Under the pieces are notes generated by a model. The model was not told where the DNA came from and made no database searches. It saw only the letters and a list, made by a program, of their open reading frames with translations. 64,000 bases of DNA from Sphingomonas sp. GC_Shp_5 (lineage in GTDB: Bacteria > Pseudomonadota > Alphaproteobacteria > Sphingomonadales > Sphingomonadaceae), in the NCBI RefSeq assembly GCF_026540855.1, contig NZ_JALNUP010000008.1, positions 96,973 to 160,972 on the forward strand, written 5' to 3'. Both the position numbers and the translations under genes were made by a program. Shown piece after piece: positions 28,509-37,275 of the stretch; position 1 is the stretch's first letter, and each line of letters starts with the position of its first letter.

Positions 28509-29759
28509 TTATACCACGCGGATAGCGTCCGCGTCGTCGCGCAGCGGCCGCAGCCGCGGCAGCAGCAGCTGGATCCAGCCCAGGGCAGCAAGATAGGCAA
28601 GGCTCGCGAACAGCAGCAGCGGCAGATAGCCCAGCCCGGCGGCGAGGGTGAGGCCGGCGACCTTGGCGATGCCGATTCCGCCGACGTTGCCGCAGAAGGA
28701 GCCGAAGGAGGTGACGCGGCCGACGCGGCGTTGCGGCACGATATCGGCGATCATCGCGAACACATTGGTGGAAAAAGCTTGGTGACCGGCGAGCGCGAGC
28801 GCCATCAGCGCGATGGCGAGCGGATAGCTGTGTGTGAGCAACGCCAGCGGGATCGGCAGCACGGCGAGCGCGGCCGCGAGCATGATCCCCTTGCGCACCG
28901 CGTTGACGCTGTAGCCGCGCCCGAGCAGCCGGGTGGAGACGCTGCCGCCGAGCAGCGAGCCGATCGCCGCGCCGCCGTAAGCGATCGCGAGCGGCACGCC
29001 CAAGGCGACCCCGGCGATGCCGAACTGACGGTGGAAGAAATCGGGCAGCCAGAACAGCAGCAGCCACCAGGTGGCGTCCGACAGGATCTTGGCGCCGGCG
29101 ACCGCCCAAGTGCGCCGGTCGCGCAGGAGCGGGCCATCGGCGATCGCGCGCGGGGCGTCGGTGGCGGGAGCGGCGGTGAAGGCGACCCCGCGCGCGGTGA
29201 CCAGCCACACCGCCGCCCAGCCGAGCCCGAACACGCCCGCGGCGGCGAAGGTACCGCGCCAGCCGAGCGTCAGCGCCGCGGCGGGGATCGCCAGCGGGGC
29301 GAGGATCGCGCCGAGGCTGCTCGCGGCGTTGCTCGCGCCATAGCCGGTCGAGCGCCAGCGCGCCGCGAGCACCGCGGCGACGGTCTTGGTGCCGGTCGGC
29401 GTGCCCATCGCCTCGGTCGCGCCGAGCGCGACGCGGACCGCGGTGAACTCGACCATGGTCCGCGCCCAGCCGTGGAGCAGCGCCGCGATGCTCCACGCCG
29501 CGACGCCGAGCGGATTGGCCCATTTGACCCCGAGCTTGTCGGCGATCCAGCCGCTGAACAGGAAGCCGATCGCCGCGCCGGTCTGGAACCAGGCGGCGAG
29601 CGTGCCATAATCATTGTCGCTCCAGCCGAGATCGGCGGCGATCACCGGCTTGAGCACGGCGATGATCTGGCGATCGACCAGGTTGAGCACGCCCGCGGTG
29701 ATCACCAGCGCGAACAGCAACCCGCGGTGGCGGGGACTGAGCTGGGCGACCGTTCTCAA
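28509..29759 (-). CDS. MFS transporter (anion:cation symporter-like)
   Basis: 416 residues, 12 predicted membrane segments. Early helices include LLFALVITAGVLNLVDRQIIAVLKP and the loop motif GWIADKLGVKWANP. The pattern NLVDRQ...DLGWSDNDYG is typical of the ACS family that carries hexuronates, galactonate and similar organic anions. The start is a TTG with only a weak upstream Shine-Dalgarno; no in-frame ATG precedes it. It lies 120 bp downstream of the monooxygenase gene and 85 bp upstream of the TonB receptor. An importer of a sugar acid or sulfosugar anion over the inner membrane is the sensible role; in the known sulfo-SMO clusters this step is done by an ABC transporter instead. Confidence 0.88.
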   Translation of the reverse strand: MRTVAQLSPRHRGLLFALVITAGVLNLVDRQIIAVLKPVIAADLGWSDNDYGTLAAWFQTGAAIGFLFSGWIADKLGVKWANPLGVAAWSIAALLHGWARTMVEFTAVRVALGATEAMGTPTGTKTVAAVLAARWRSTGYGASNAASSLGAILAPLAIPAAALTLGWRGTFAAAGVFGLGWAAVWLVTARGVAFTAAPATDAPRAIADGPLLRDRRTWAVAGAKILSDATWWLLLFWLPDFFHRQFGIAGVALGVPLAIAYGGAAIGSLLGGSVSTRLLGRGYSVNAVRKGIMLAAALAVLPIPLALLTHSYPLAIALMALALAGHQAFSTNVFAMIADIVPQRRVGRVTSFGSFCGNVGGIGIAKVAGLTLAAGLGYLPLLLFASLAYLAALGWIQLLLPRLRPLRDDADAIRVV

Positions 29760-29879
29760 CGCGTGTGTCCGTTCATCCCGTGCGCATGGCCGCCGCGGCC
29801 CCCTGCCGGCGAGGCAGTTTTTCTACGCCACGGTGGCAGGCCCGGTTCCCCGGCGCCGGCGAGAAACGGGCGGGGGTGG

Positions 29880-30971
29880 TCACACCGCGAGCGGCGCGTG
29901 ATCGATCCGCGGCAGCACGTGGCGCGCGAACAGATCGGCCTCGGCGGCATGGGGATAGCCCGAGAGGATGAAGGCATCGATCCCCTCGGCGCGATAGGCG
30001 TTGAGCTTGGCGAGCACCTGATCGGGGTTGCCGACGATCGCGGCGCCGCAGCCCGAGCGGGCGCGGCCGATGCCGGTCCATAGATTGGCCTCGGCATAGC
30101 CATCCTGGCGCGCAGCTTCTTCGCGCAGCTCGGCCTGGCGGCGAACGCCGGCCGACTGCGAATCGAGCGAGCGCGACCGGATCGCGGCACCGGTGGCGTC
30201 ATCGAGCTTCGACAGCAGCCGATCGGCGGCGGCGCGCGCCTCCTCCTCAGTGTCGCGGACGATGACGTGGACGCGATAGCCGAACTTGAGGGTGCGACCA
30301 TGAGCCGCGGCGCGAGCGCGCATGTCGGCGACGATGCCGCGCACGCCCTCCATCGTGTCGGGCCACATCAGATAGACGTCGCAGCCCTGAGCCGCGGCGT
30401 CACGCGCCGCATCCGAGAGGCCGCCGAAATAGAGCGGTGGGCAGCGGCCCGAGACGGTCCCGACTCGCGGCGGATCGAGCCTGAGCTGCCAGAACTCGCC
30501 CTGATGATCGAGCGGCTGGCCGTCGAGCAGGGTGCGCAGGATGATCATTGCCTCGAGCGTGCGGGCATAGCGCGGACCGCTCGCCAGCGTTTCGCCGGGC
30601 AGGTCGCTCGAGATGATGTTGATCGCCAGCCGGGCGAGCCCGCCGGGGCCCGCGCCCATCATCTGGTCTATCGTCGCGATCTGACGCGCGAGCTGCGGCG
30701 GCCAGCTTTCGCCGATCCGCACCGCCATCAGCATCCGCATCTGCCGCAGCAGCGGCGCCATGCCGGCGGCAAAGGCGGTGGTATCGATGCCAAGCGCATA
30801 GCCCGAAGGCAGCAGGACATTGTCGAAGCCGCCCGTTTCGGCCTGCAGGACGATGTCGCGGCAATGCGCCCAGCTCGATTGCAGCCTGGCATCGGGCTGC
30901 CCGAGAAACTCGTAATCGTCGTCGCACAGCGCCGAGAACCAGCTGATCTCGCAGGGCGGCCGCGTCGTCAT
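29880..30971 (-). CDS. LLM-class flavin-dependent monooxygenase, SsuD/SmoC-like (putative sulfoquinovose monooxygenase)
   Basis: 363 residues of the bacterial-luciferase-like TIM barrel. SsuD-type blocks are EISWFSALCDDDYEF, NVLLPSGYALGIDTTAFAAG, LARLAINIISSDLPGE, PPLYFGGLSDAARD and GYRVHVIVRDTEEEARAAADRLL, with GIGRARSGCGAAIVG and IDAFILSGYPH near the end. SsuD and SmoC use FMNH2 and O2 to cut a C-S bond and release sulfite. Those blocks, together with an aldo/keto reductase gene that overlaps its start by 4 bp (ATGA) and a GH188-like gene, point to a SmoC-type sulfoquinovose monooxygenase rather than a general alkanesulfonate enzyme. The required flavin reductase is not in the window. Family certain; substrate inferred. 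Confidence 0.88.
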   Translation of the reverse strand: MTTRPPCEISWFSALCDDDYEFLGQPDARLQSSWAHCRDIVLQAETGGFDNVLLPSGYALGIDTTAFAAGMAPLLRQMRMLMAVRIGESWPPQLARQIATIDQMMGAGPGGLARLAINIISSDLPGETLASGPRYARTLEAMIILRTLLDGQPLDHQGEFWQLRLDPPRVGTVSGRCPPLYFGGLSDAARDAAAQGCDVYLMWPDTMEGVRGIVADMRARAAAHGRTLKFGYRVHVIVRDTEEEARAAADRLLSKLDDATGAAIRSRSLDSQSAGVRRQAELREEAARQDGYAEANLWTGIGRARSGCGAAIVGNPDQVLAKLNAYRAEGIDAFILSGYPHAAEADLFARHVLPRIDHAPLAV

Positions 30972-31864
30972 GGCAGCGTCTCGCCCATGCCCGCCTGCAG
31001 CACCTCATACCATTGCGCGCGGGTCCATTCGACCCGGCAGGCATCCGCAGCGGCGCGGATGCGCGAGGGCGTCTGCGAGCCGACGATCGGGATGATCCTC
31101 GCCGGATGCGCCATCGCCCAGGCGAGCGCCGCGGTGGCGGCATCGACCTCGTAATGCTGGCCGTGCGCCGCGAGCGCCTGCGCCGCCGGGTGGCTGCCAT
31201 CGGCCAGCCGGCCACCGCCGAGCGGCGACCAGGCGAGCACGGCAACGTCGAGCCGCATCGCCTGATCGAGCGTGCCGTCGAACAGCGGCGCGCTGTGCAG
31301 CGGCGAGAATTCGGGCTGGGTGCTGACGATCGACCGACCGAGGAAGGCCTGCAGCGCATCGAACTCGGCGGGGCTGTAGTTGGAGACGCCGACATGGCGA
31401 ACCTTGCCGGACGCGACCATCGCATCGAGCGCGGCGGCGACTTCCTGAGGGTGGGTGAGGAAATCGCGGCGATGGATCTGGTAGAGGTCGACCTGCTCGA
31501 CCTGGAGGCGGGTGAGCGAGTCGTCGAGCGCCCGGGTAAGATAGTCGGTGCCGGAATTGTACGGAATGCCGGGGCGAATGCCGCCCTTGGTGGCGATCAC
31601 CATGTGCGAGCGCAGGTCCGGCGCCTCGGCCAGCGCCTGGCCGAACAGCACTTCCGCCGAGCCGAACCCGGCGGGGACGTCGCAGCCGTAGATGTCGGCG
31701 GTGTCGAACAGGGAAATCCCCGCCTCCAACGCCGCATCGATCAGCGCGCGTACGCCGGGCGTGTCGACGCCGGCGAGTCGCCACATGCCCCAGGCTATGG
31801 GCGAGACAAGGAGATCGCTCTTGCCGAGCGGGCGGGGTTCGCGTGAGAGGCGGATCGTCGTCAT
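30968..31864 (-). CDS. Aldo/keto reductase, SmoB-like candidate
   Basis: 298 residues from ATG 31864 (an ATG four codons earlier, at 31876, is possible; neither has a strong ribosome-binding site). The catalytic tetrad is visible: Asp54 and Tyr59 in LFDTADIYG, Lys93 in IATKGGIRPG and His131 in YQIHRRD. NADPH-binding elements GVSNYSPAEF and PIVGSQTPSRI are in place. In the sulfo-SMO pathway SmoB is an aldo/keto reductase that reduces 6-oxo-glucose to glucose after the monooxygenase removes sulfite. Direct overlap with the monooxygenase start makes that role attractive. It could equally reduce another aldehyde or ketone. It is the first gene of the five-gene minus-strand unit. Confidence 0.88.
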   Translation of the reverse strand: MTTIRLSREPRPLGKSDLLVSPIAWGMWRLAGVDTPGVRALIDAALEAGISLFDTADIYGCDVPAGFGSAEVLFGQALAEAPDLRSHMVIATKGGIRPGIPYNSGTDYLTRALDDSLTRLQVEQVDLYQIHRRDFLTHPQEVAAALDAMVASGKVRHVGVSNYSPAEFDALQAFLGRSIVSTQPEFSPLHSAPLFDGTLDQAMRLDVAVLAWSPLGGGRLADGSHPAAQALAAHGQHYEVDAATAALAWAMAHPARIIPIVGSQTPSRIRAAADACRVEWTRAQWYEVLQAGMGETLP

Positions 31865-31894
31865 GGTCGGCGACATGGCATAGGGACTGATGCG

Positions 31895-32983
31895 ATGGTA
31901 GCCGCGATACGGTATGGCGTGGTCGGAACGGGGATGATGGGGGTGGAGCACCTCCGCAACATCGCCCTCGTCCCCGGCGCCGAGGTGGTGGCGCTCGCCG
32001 ATCCGGTCGCGACCTCGCTCGGCTGGGCGCGCGATGCCCTGGCCGACAAGGCTGCCGCGGTCACCAGCTACGACAATGTCGCCGACTTTGCCCGTCACCC
32101 CGAGGTCGATGCGATCGTGATCGCCTCGCCCAACCACACCCACCGCGCCGTGCTCGAGCCGTTGTTCGGGATGGATGCCGCGATCCTGTGCGAAAAGCCG
32201 CTGGCGACAACGCTGGACGATGCGCGCTGGATCGTCGCCCAGGCGGGCACGCGCGACCGGCCGTTCTGGACGGGGATGGAATATCGCTTCATGCCGCCCG
32301 CCGCCGCCTTCATCGACCAGATCCATGGCGGCCGCATCGGACGGCTGCAGATGCTCTCGATCCGCGAGCATCGCTTCCCGTTCCTCGCCAAGGTGGGCGA
32401 CTGGAACCGGTTCGCGCGCAATACTGGGGGGACGATGGTGGAGAAATGCTGCCATTTCTTCGATCTGATGCGGCTGATCGTCCAGTCGGAGCCGGTGCGC
32501 GTCTATTGCTCGGGCGCGATGGACGTGAACCATCTCGATGAACGCTACGATGGCGCGCGGCCCGACATCATCGACAACAGCTTCACCACCGTCGATTTCG
32601 CCAACGGGGTGCGCGCGATGCTCGATCTATCGATGTTCGCCGATGGCGCGGAGCATCAGGAGGAGATGAGCGCGACCGGCGATGCCGCGCGGCTCGACGT
32701 GCTGATCCCGCCGGGCGATCTGGTGTTCTCGCCGCGGGTCGGCTTTCTCGGCGACAAGCAGGTCGAGCGGACGCGGGTGACGGTGGATGCGACCGCCCAC
32801 GCCGCCGGCTCGCACGAGGGCGCGACCTATTACCAGCATCTCGCCTTTGCCGCGGCGGTACGCGGCGAGGGGCCGGTGCAGGTGACCGCCGAGGACGGGC
32901 TGCGCGCGGTCGCAATCGGCGTCGCGGCGGAGATCAGCGCGCGCGAGCACCGGGTGGTGACGATGAGTGAGCTGGGGTTCTGA
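31895..32983 (+). CDS. Gfo/Idh/MocA-fold protein, candidate GH188 NAD-dependent sulfoquinovosidase
   Basis: 362 residues. Rossmann motif GTGMMG at residues 11-16, EKP at 100-102. A highly ordered block SIREHRFPFLAKVGDWNRF, then NTGGTMVEKCCHFFDLMRL, holds His187 and likely the active site. VNHLDERYDG, DIIDNSFT and LDLSMFADGAEHQEE follow. Ordinary family members oxidise sugars; a branch now classed as GH188 uses NAD for transient oxidation to cleave sulfoquinovosides. I place this gene near that branch because of motif pattern and because it lies back to back with monooxygenase and aldo/keto reductase genes; no alignment was run. AGGGA stands 8 nt before the ATG. Only 18-30 bp separate it from the divergent reductase gene, so its promoter must overlap coding DNA. 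Confidence 0.8.
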   Translation: MVAAIRYGVVGTGMMGVEHLRNIALVPGAEVVALADPVATSLGWARDALADKAAAVTSYDNVADFARHPEVDAIVIASPNHTHRAVLEPLFGMDAAILCEKPLATTLDDARWIVAQAGTRDRPFWTGMEYRFMPPAAAFIDQIHGGRIGRLQMLSIREHRFPFLAKVGDWNRFARNTGGTMVEKCCHFFDLMRLIVQSEPVRVYCSGAMDVNHLDERYDGARPDIIDNSFTTVDFANGVRAMLDLSMFADGAEHQEEMSATGDAARLDVLIPPGDLVFSPRVGFLGDKQVERTRVTVDATAHAAGSHEGATYYQHLAFAAAVRGEGPVQVTAEDGLRAVAIGVAAEISAREHRVVTMSELGF

Positions 32984-33028
32984 GCAAGAGGCTGAGGGGG
33001 CGAGGAGCGAGGCAGCTGCTCCAAATCT

Positions 33029-33108
33029 GTCATCCCAGCGAAGGCTGGGATCTCGTGGTGGCGCGCCAGGCAGAAGCCGCAAGAGATCCCAGCCTTCGCT
33101 GGGATGAC
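33029..33108. repeat. Perfect 26-bp inverted repeat (REP/BIME-like)
   Basis: Two identical arms in opposite orientation occupy 33029-33054 and 33083-33108 with a 28-bp spacer. Each arm is itself a hairpin: ATCCCAGC pairs with GCTGGGAT around GAAG. Related, partly degenerate copies occur at 48263-48287 and 54928-55006. This is a dispersed intergenic palindrome, lying between the GH188-like gene and the kinase gene, which are convergent, so it may also act as a bidirectional transcript end. Confidence 0.85.
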
Positions 33109-33169
33109 GGAACATGGCTGGAATGACGCAGGATGGCGGGATGACGTGGCCACCACCACCCCTACCGCG

Positions 33170-36100
33170 TCACTCCCCCAGCATCTCGCGCAGCTTGGTT
33201 GCCAGCGCCTCGATCGCGAACGGCTTGGTCATCATGTCCATGCCCGCGTCGAGGAAGCCGCTGCGCACCGCGGCATTCTGCGCATAGCCGGTGACGAACA
33301 GGACCTTGAGATCGGGGCGCGACTGGCGCGCCACCTCGGCCAATTGCCGCCCGTTCATGCCCGGAAGGCCGACGTCGGTGACGAGCAGGTCGATTGCGCG
33401 GTCAGAGTTGAGGATCGGGATGGCCGAGGGCGCATCCACCGCCTCGATCGCGCCATAGCCGAGCTCGCCCAGCACCTCGAGCACGGTCATCCGCACCGAC
33501 GGATCGTCCTCCACCACCAGCACCGTCTCGCCGGCGCCCCGCGGCGCATCCCCTTCGTCGATCAGCCTGGCCTCCACATCGCCGTTGAAGCGCGGCAGGT
33601 AGAGTTTCACCGTCGTGCCCTGGCCGAGCTCGCTGTAGATGCGGACATGGCCGCCGGATTGGCGCGCGAAGCCGTAGATCATCGACAGGCCAAGGCCGGT
33701 GCCCTGCCCCACCGGCTTGGTGGTGAAGAAGGGTTCGAACACCTTCTCGATCGTCTCGGCGGCCATGCCGGTGCCGGTGTCGGTGACCGACAGCACGACG
33801 TAATCGCCCGCGTCGAGATCATGATGCAGGCGGACATAGCGCTCGTCGAGCACGGTGTTGGTGGTCTCGATGATCAGCTTGCCGCCGCCCGGCATCGCGT
33901 CGCGCGCGTTGATGCACAGGTTGAGCAAGGCGCTTTCGAGCTGGTTGGCGTCGGTGCGCGCCGCCCAGAGCGATGCGGCCGGGTGGATCTCCAGCGACAC
34001 CTGCTCGCCCAGCGTGCGGTGAAGCATGTCCGCCATGCCGGCGACCAGCGCGTTGACGTCGGCGGGCTGGAGATCGAGCGACTGGCGGCGCCCGAAGGCG
34101 AGCAGCCGCGCCGTCAGCGCCGCCGCGCGCTGCGCCGAGGTGTTGGCCGCCTCGATATAGCGATGGACCGGCTCCATTCGCCCCTTGGCAAGGTTGCGCT
34201 GGATCAGATCGAGGCTGCCGATCACCCCGGTGAGCATGTTGTTGAAATCATGCGCGATGCCGCCGGTGAGCTGGCCGACGCTCTCCATCTTCTGCGCCTG
34301 GCGGAGCGCCTCTTCGGCCTGCATCAGCTCGGCGGTGCGCTCGGCGACGCGCTGTTCGAGCGTTTCGTTGAGCGCGCGCAGCGCCGTCGTCGCCCGGTCG
34401 CGCTCGCGCTCGACGGTGCGCCGCTCCTCGACATCGAGCAGCACGCCCGGGAACATCAGCGGCGTGCCGTCCGGCGCATGATCGACGCGGCCGTTGGCCT
34501 CGATCCAGTAATAGCGCCCGTCCGGGCGGAGCACGCGATATTGATGGGCATAGGCGCCGCCGCGCGCGATCACCTCGGCGATCGCGTCGGCCAGCCCTTC
34601 CTGGTCGTCGGGGTGGACCGTCTCCACCACCTGGCGCAGGCTCAACCCCTCGCGGCCCAGCGCGGGATCGAGCCCGAAGGCGCGCGCGAAGCCCTCGTCC
34701 ACCCGGAAGCGGTCGGTCTGCAAATCCCAGAACCAGGTGCCGACGATCGCGCCGGCCGACAGCGCGAGCTGGACGCGATCGATGTTCTCGCGCGCCAGCG
34801 CCTCGGCCCGGCGGCGATCCTCGACGTTGCGGAACAGCACCGACACCTGCTGCCGGCTGGCGGGCTCGACCCGCGCCGCGGACACTTCGATGTGCCGCCC
34901 CGCCGCCTCGAACCAGCGCTCGAACCGGATCGGCTCGCCGGTGCGCAGCACCTCGCCATAGACCGATACCCAGTCGTCGGCCTCGGTCGGCGCCAGCTCG
35001 CGCACCGTGCGGCCGACGATGTTGCCGATCCCGGTGTGGCGCTCGTAGCCGGGATTGGCGTCGACATGGACATAGTCGCTGAGCGGGCCGTCGGGACCGT
35101 CGAAGAACTCGATGATGCAGAAGCCATCGTCGATCGCGTTGAACAGCGCGCGATAGCGTTCCTCGCTGCGCGCCAGCGCGTCGCGCGCGACGCGCGCCTC
35201 GGTGATGTCGCGCGCGACGCCGGCGAAGCGCACCGGCACGCCCGCGTCATCGCTCAGGATCTCGCCCTTGCGCGCGATCCAGCGCAGCTCGCCGGTATCG
35301 GCGCGACGGATCCGATATTCGACGTCGAGCGGTACCGTTCCCTGCCCGCGTGACGCCGCGGTGGAGATCAGATGCCGGTCCTCGGGGATGATCAGCGCCT
35401 CGAACACCGCTGCGGGCACGGCGTCGCTTGCCTCGAGCCCGTACAGCCGGAAGAATTCGGGCGTGGCGTGGAGCAGGCCGTCAGCCCCGACGTGGAACAC
35501 GCCGACGCCGCCGGCGGCCTGCGCGCGGCCGAGATTATGCCGTGCCTCTTCGAGCGCCTGGCCGGCGAGATGCTGCTCGGTGCGGTCGCGCAGGATCTTG
35601 ACGTAGCCGATGTGGCGGCCCGCCTCGTCGTTGAGCGGCGCCATCTCGCCGCTTGCCCAGAACTGCTCGCCGTCCTTGCGCAGATGCCAGCGCTCGTCGA
35701 TCGCGCGGCCCTCCTCGCGCGCGGCGCGCATCTCGCTGGCAGGAACACCGGCCGCGCGATCGGCCTCGGTGAAGAACAGCGCGGCGCTGGCGCCGACCGC
35801 TTCCGCCTCGCTCCAGCCGAGCACCGCTTCGGCGCCCTGGCTCCACTCGGCAATGATCCCGTCGAGATCGGTGGCGACGATCGCGAAGTCGCGCGCGCTG
35901 TCGACGATCGCGCGCTGCCGCGCCTCGGCGATCGCGGTGCGCTGCAGGGTCAGGCGCTGATCGAGCTGCGCCATCACTTGCCGCGCGAGCACCCGCAGCG
36001 CGCGTTGCTGCAGCTCGGTCAGCGTCCGGGGTTGCTGGTCGAGCACGCACAAGGTGCCGATCGGCACGCCATCGGCGGTCTTGAGCAACGCGCCGGCATA

Positions 36101-36430
36101 GAAGCGGATGTGCGGGTCGCCGGTGACCAGCGGGTTGCAGGCGAAGCGCGGATCGTTGCTGGTGTCGGCCACCAGCAGGAAATCGTTCTGCAGCAGCGCA
36201 TGGGCGCAGAAAGAGGTTTCCAGCGGCGTGCAGTCGACGCCCAGCCCGACCTCCGCCTTGAAGAACTGGCGATCGCCGTCAATGAAATTGACCACGGCCA
36301 TCGGCACGTCGCAGATCGCGGCGATCAGCTCGACGATCTCGTCGAACGCCGCTTCGCGGGGGCTGTCCATCACCTGGTAGCGCGCCAGCGCCGCCATCCG
36401 CTGCGCGTCGCGATCGTCGGTGTGTGTCAT
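33170..36430 (-). CDS. Cytoplasmic hybrid sensor histidine kinase (GAF, PAS array, HisKA, HATPase, receiver)
   Basis: 1086 residues from ATG 36430 (the frame extends to a TTG three codons earlier). Domains in order: GAF (about 25-165), PAS domains at roughly 175-295, 305-420, 430-545 and 555-675, and a short coiled coil ([20 protein letters not shown]). The HisKA helix follows with the phospho-acceptor His727 in GGIAHDFNN, then an HATPase with [20 protein letters not shown] and GTGLGLSM, and a C-terminal receiver with Asp1019 in LVTDVGLPG. No membrane segment is seen, so it should sense an internal cue such as light, oxygen, redox or a small molecule. Such kinases feed a phosphotransfer protein or a separate regulator; none is adjacent. 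A MucR-like regulator gene lies divergently upstream. Confidence 0.9.
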   Translation of the reverse strand: MTHTDDRDAQRMAALARYQVMDSPREAAFDEIVELIAAICDVPMAVVNFIDGDRQFFKAEVGLGVDCTPLETSFCAHALLQNDFLLVADTSNDPRFACNPLVTGDPHIRFYAGALLKTADGVPIGTLCVLDQQPRTLTELQQRALRVLARQVMAQLDQRLTLQRTAIAEARQRAIVDSARDFAIVATDLDGIIAEWSQGAEAVLGWSEAEAVGASAALFFTEADRAAGVPASEMRAAREEGRAIDERWHLRKDGEQFWASGEMAPLNDEAGRHIGYVKILRDRTEQHLAGQALEEARHNLGRAQAAGGVGVFHVGADGLLHATPEFFRLYGLEASDAVPAAVFEALIIPEDRHLISTAASRGQGTVPLDVEYRIRRADTGELRWIARKGEILSDDAGVPVRFAGVARDITEARVARDALARSEERYRALFNAIDDGFCIIEFFDGPDGPLSDYVHVDANPGYERHTGIGNIVGRTVRELAPTEADDWVSVYGEVLRTGEPIRFERWFEAAGRHIEVSAARVEPASRQQVSVLFRNVEDRRRAEALARENIDRVQLALSAGAIVGTWFWDLQTDRFRVDEGFARAFGLDPALGREGLSLRQVVETVHPDDQEGLADAIAEVIARGGAYAHQYRVLRPDGRYYWIEANGRVDHAPDGTPLMFPGVLLDVEERRTVERERDRATTALRALNETLEQRVAERTAELMQAEEALRQAQKMESVGQLTGGIAHDFNNMLTGVIGSLDLIQRNLAKGRMEPVHRYIEAANTSAQRAAALTARLLAFGRRQSLDLQPADVNALVAGMADMLHRTLGEQVSLEIHPAASLWAARTDANQLESALLNLCINARDAMPGGGKLIIETTNTVLDERYVRLHHDLDAGDYVVLSVTDTGTGMAAETIEKVFEPFFTTKPVGQGTGLGLSMIYGFARQSGGHVRIYSELGQGTTVKLYLPRFNGDVEARLIDEGDAPRGAGETVLVVEDDPSVRMTVLEVLGELGYGAIEAVDAPSAIPILNSDRAIDLLVTDVGLPGMNGRQLAEVARQSRPDLKVLFVTGYAQNAAVRSGFLDAGMDMMTKPFAIEALATKLREMLGE

Positions 36431-36714
36431 GATGCTCAACTAATTGCCCGCTGTGGCTGAGATTGCAGCACGCTCCCATAGCGCAATGGTTGCAACTGGC
36501 GCTCGGCGACTCCGTCCGCCCCCGCTCGATCATCGCCCACCATCCTCGGCCTATGAGACATCGAACGCGCGATCTGCAAGATTATCCAGTTACTTAGGTT
36601 AGGATCGACAAACTTTCTCGCCCTTTGCCCATTTTTGGAAAAGCCATGGACCTGCTGCGGGGTTGACGTCACGTCATCGACGCGTACGGCAGACCCTGGT
36701 CAAAGGAGCAAACG

Positions 36715-37215
36715 ATGACTGAAGATAACACCGACCTAAACGCCGTAGAGCTAGCAACCGAATTGACGATTGCTTGGCTCGGCAACCCCAACACCCGTAC
36801 TTCGGCCGAAGAGGTTCCCGCCTTTCTCGGCAAGATGCACGACACGGTGTCGGCGCTGCTTGGCGCCACCGATGCGGCCCCGGAGGCGCAGCCTGTTACC
36901 GAGTACACGCCCGCTGTATCGGTACGTAAATCCTTGGCATCCAAAGATCATATCATCTCGATGATCGACGGCAAGCCGTACAAGACCTTGCGCCGCCATC
37001 TCGCCACTCATGGCATGACGCCTGCGGAATATCGCGACCGTTATGGACTGAAGTCGGACTATCCGATGGTCGCCGAGAACTATTCGGAGAGCCGTCGCGC
37101 GATGGCCAAGAAGATCGGTCTCGGCCGCAAGCCTGGCGCGCGGACCAAGACCGATGCGCCGGCCGCCGCTGCTGCCCCCCGCCGCGCCCGCAAGGGCGAG
37201 GGTGAAGAAGCCTGA
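36715..37215 (+). CDS. MucR/Ros-family transcriptional regulator lacking the zinc-finger cysteines
   Basis: 166 residues. The N-terminal part (ATELTIAWLGNPNTR, EVPAFLGKMHDTVSALL) is the oligomerisation region of MucR. The DNA-binding half has IDGKPYKTLRRHLATHGMTPAEYRDRYGL and SDYPMVAENYSESRRAMAKKIGLGRK, the Ros/MucR core. The two cysteines that normally start the finger are absent: the stretch reads HIISMIDGKPYK. Homologues without the Cys pair are known (zinc-free Ros-like proteins), so it may still bind AT-rich DNA. The C-terminal tail is Ala/Arg-rich. AAGGAG stands 6 nt before the ATG. In relatives MucR controls exopolysaccharide, motility and cell-cycle genes; here it directly flanks the flagellar region. 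Confidence 0.92.
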   Translation: MTEDNTDLNAVELATELTIAWLGNPNTRTSAEEVPAFLGKMHDTVSALLGATDAAPEAQPVTEYTPAVSVRKSLASKDHIISMIDGKPYKTLRRHLATHGMTPAEYRDRYGLKSDYPMVAENYSESRRAMAKKIGLGRKPGARTKTDAPAAAAAPRRARKGEGEEA

Positions 37216-37275
37216 TCCTGTCATCGGACCTGCCTCGGCGAGGCAGGTCCCCTGATCGCCTGATCGGCCGGCCGC

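Noticed and set aside
29803..29822. CTGCC-GGCGA-GGCAG followed by TTTTT, a terminator-like hairpin on the plus strand
   Set aside because: Only a 5-bp stem, and no plus-strand gene ends there.
31877..32533. Upstream extension of the aldo/keto reductase frame to 521 codons
   Set aside because: The added part is antisense to the GH188-like gene and has no homology-like pattern; the reductase fold is complete from MTTIR.
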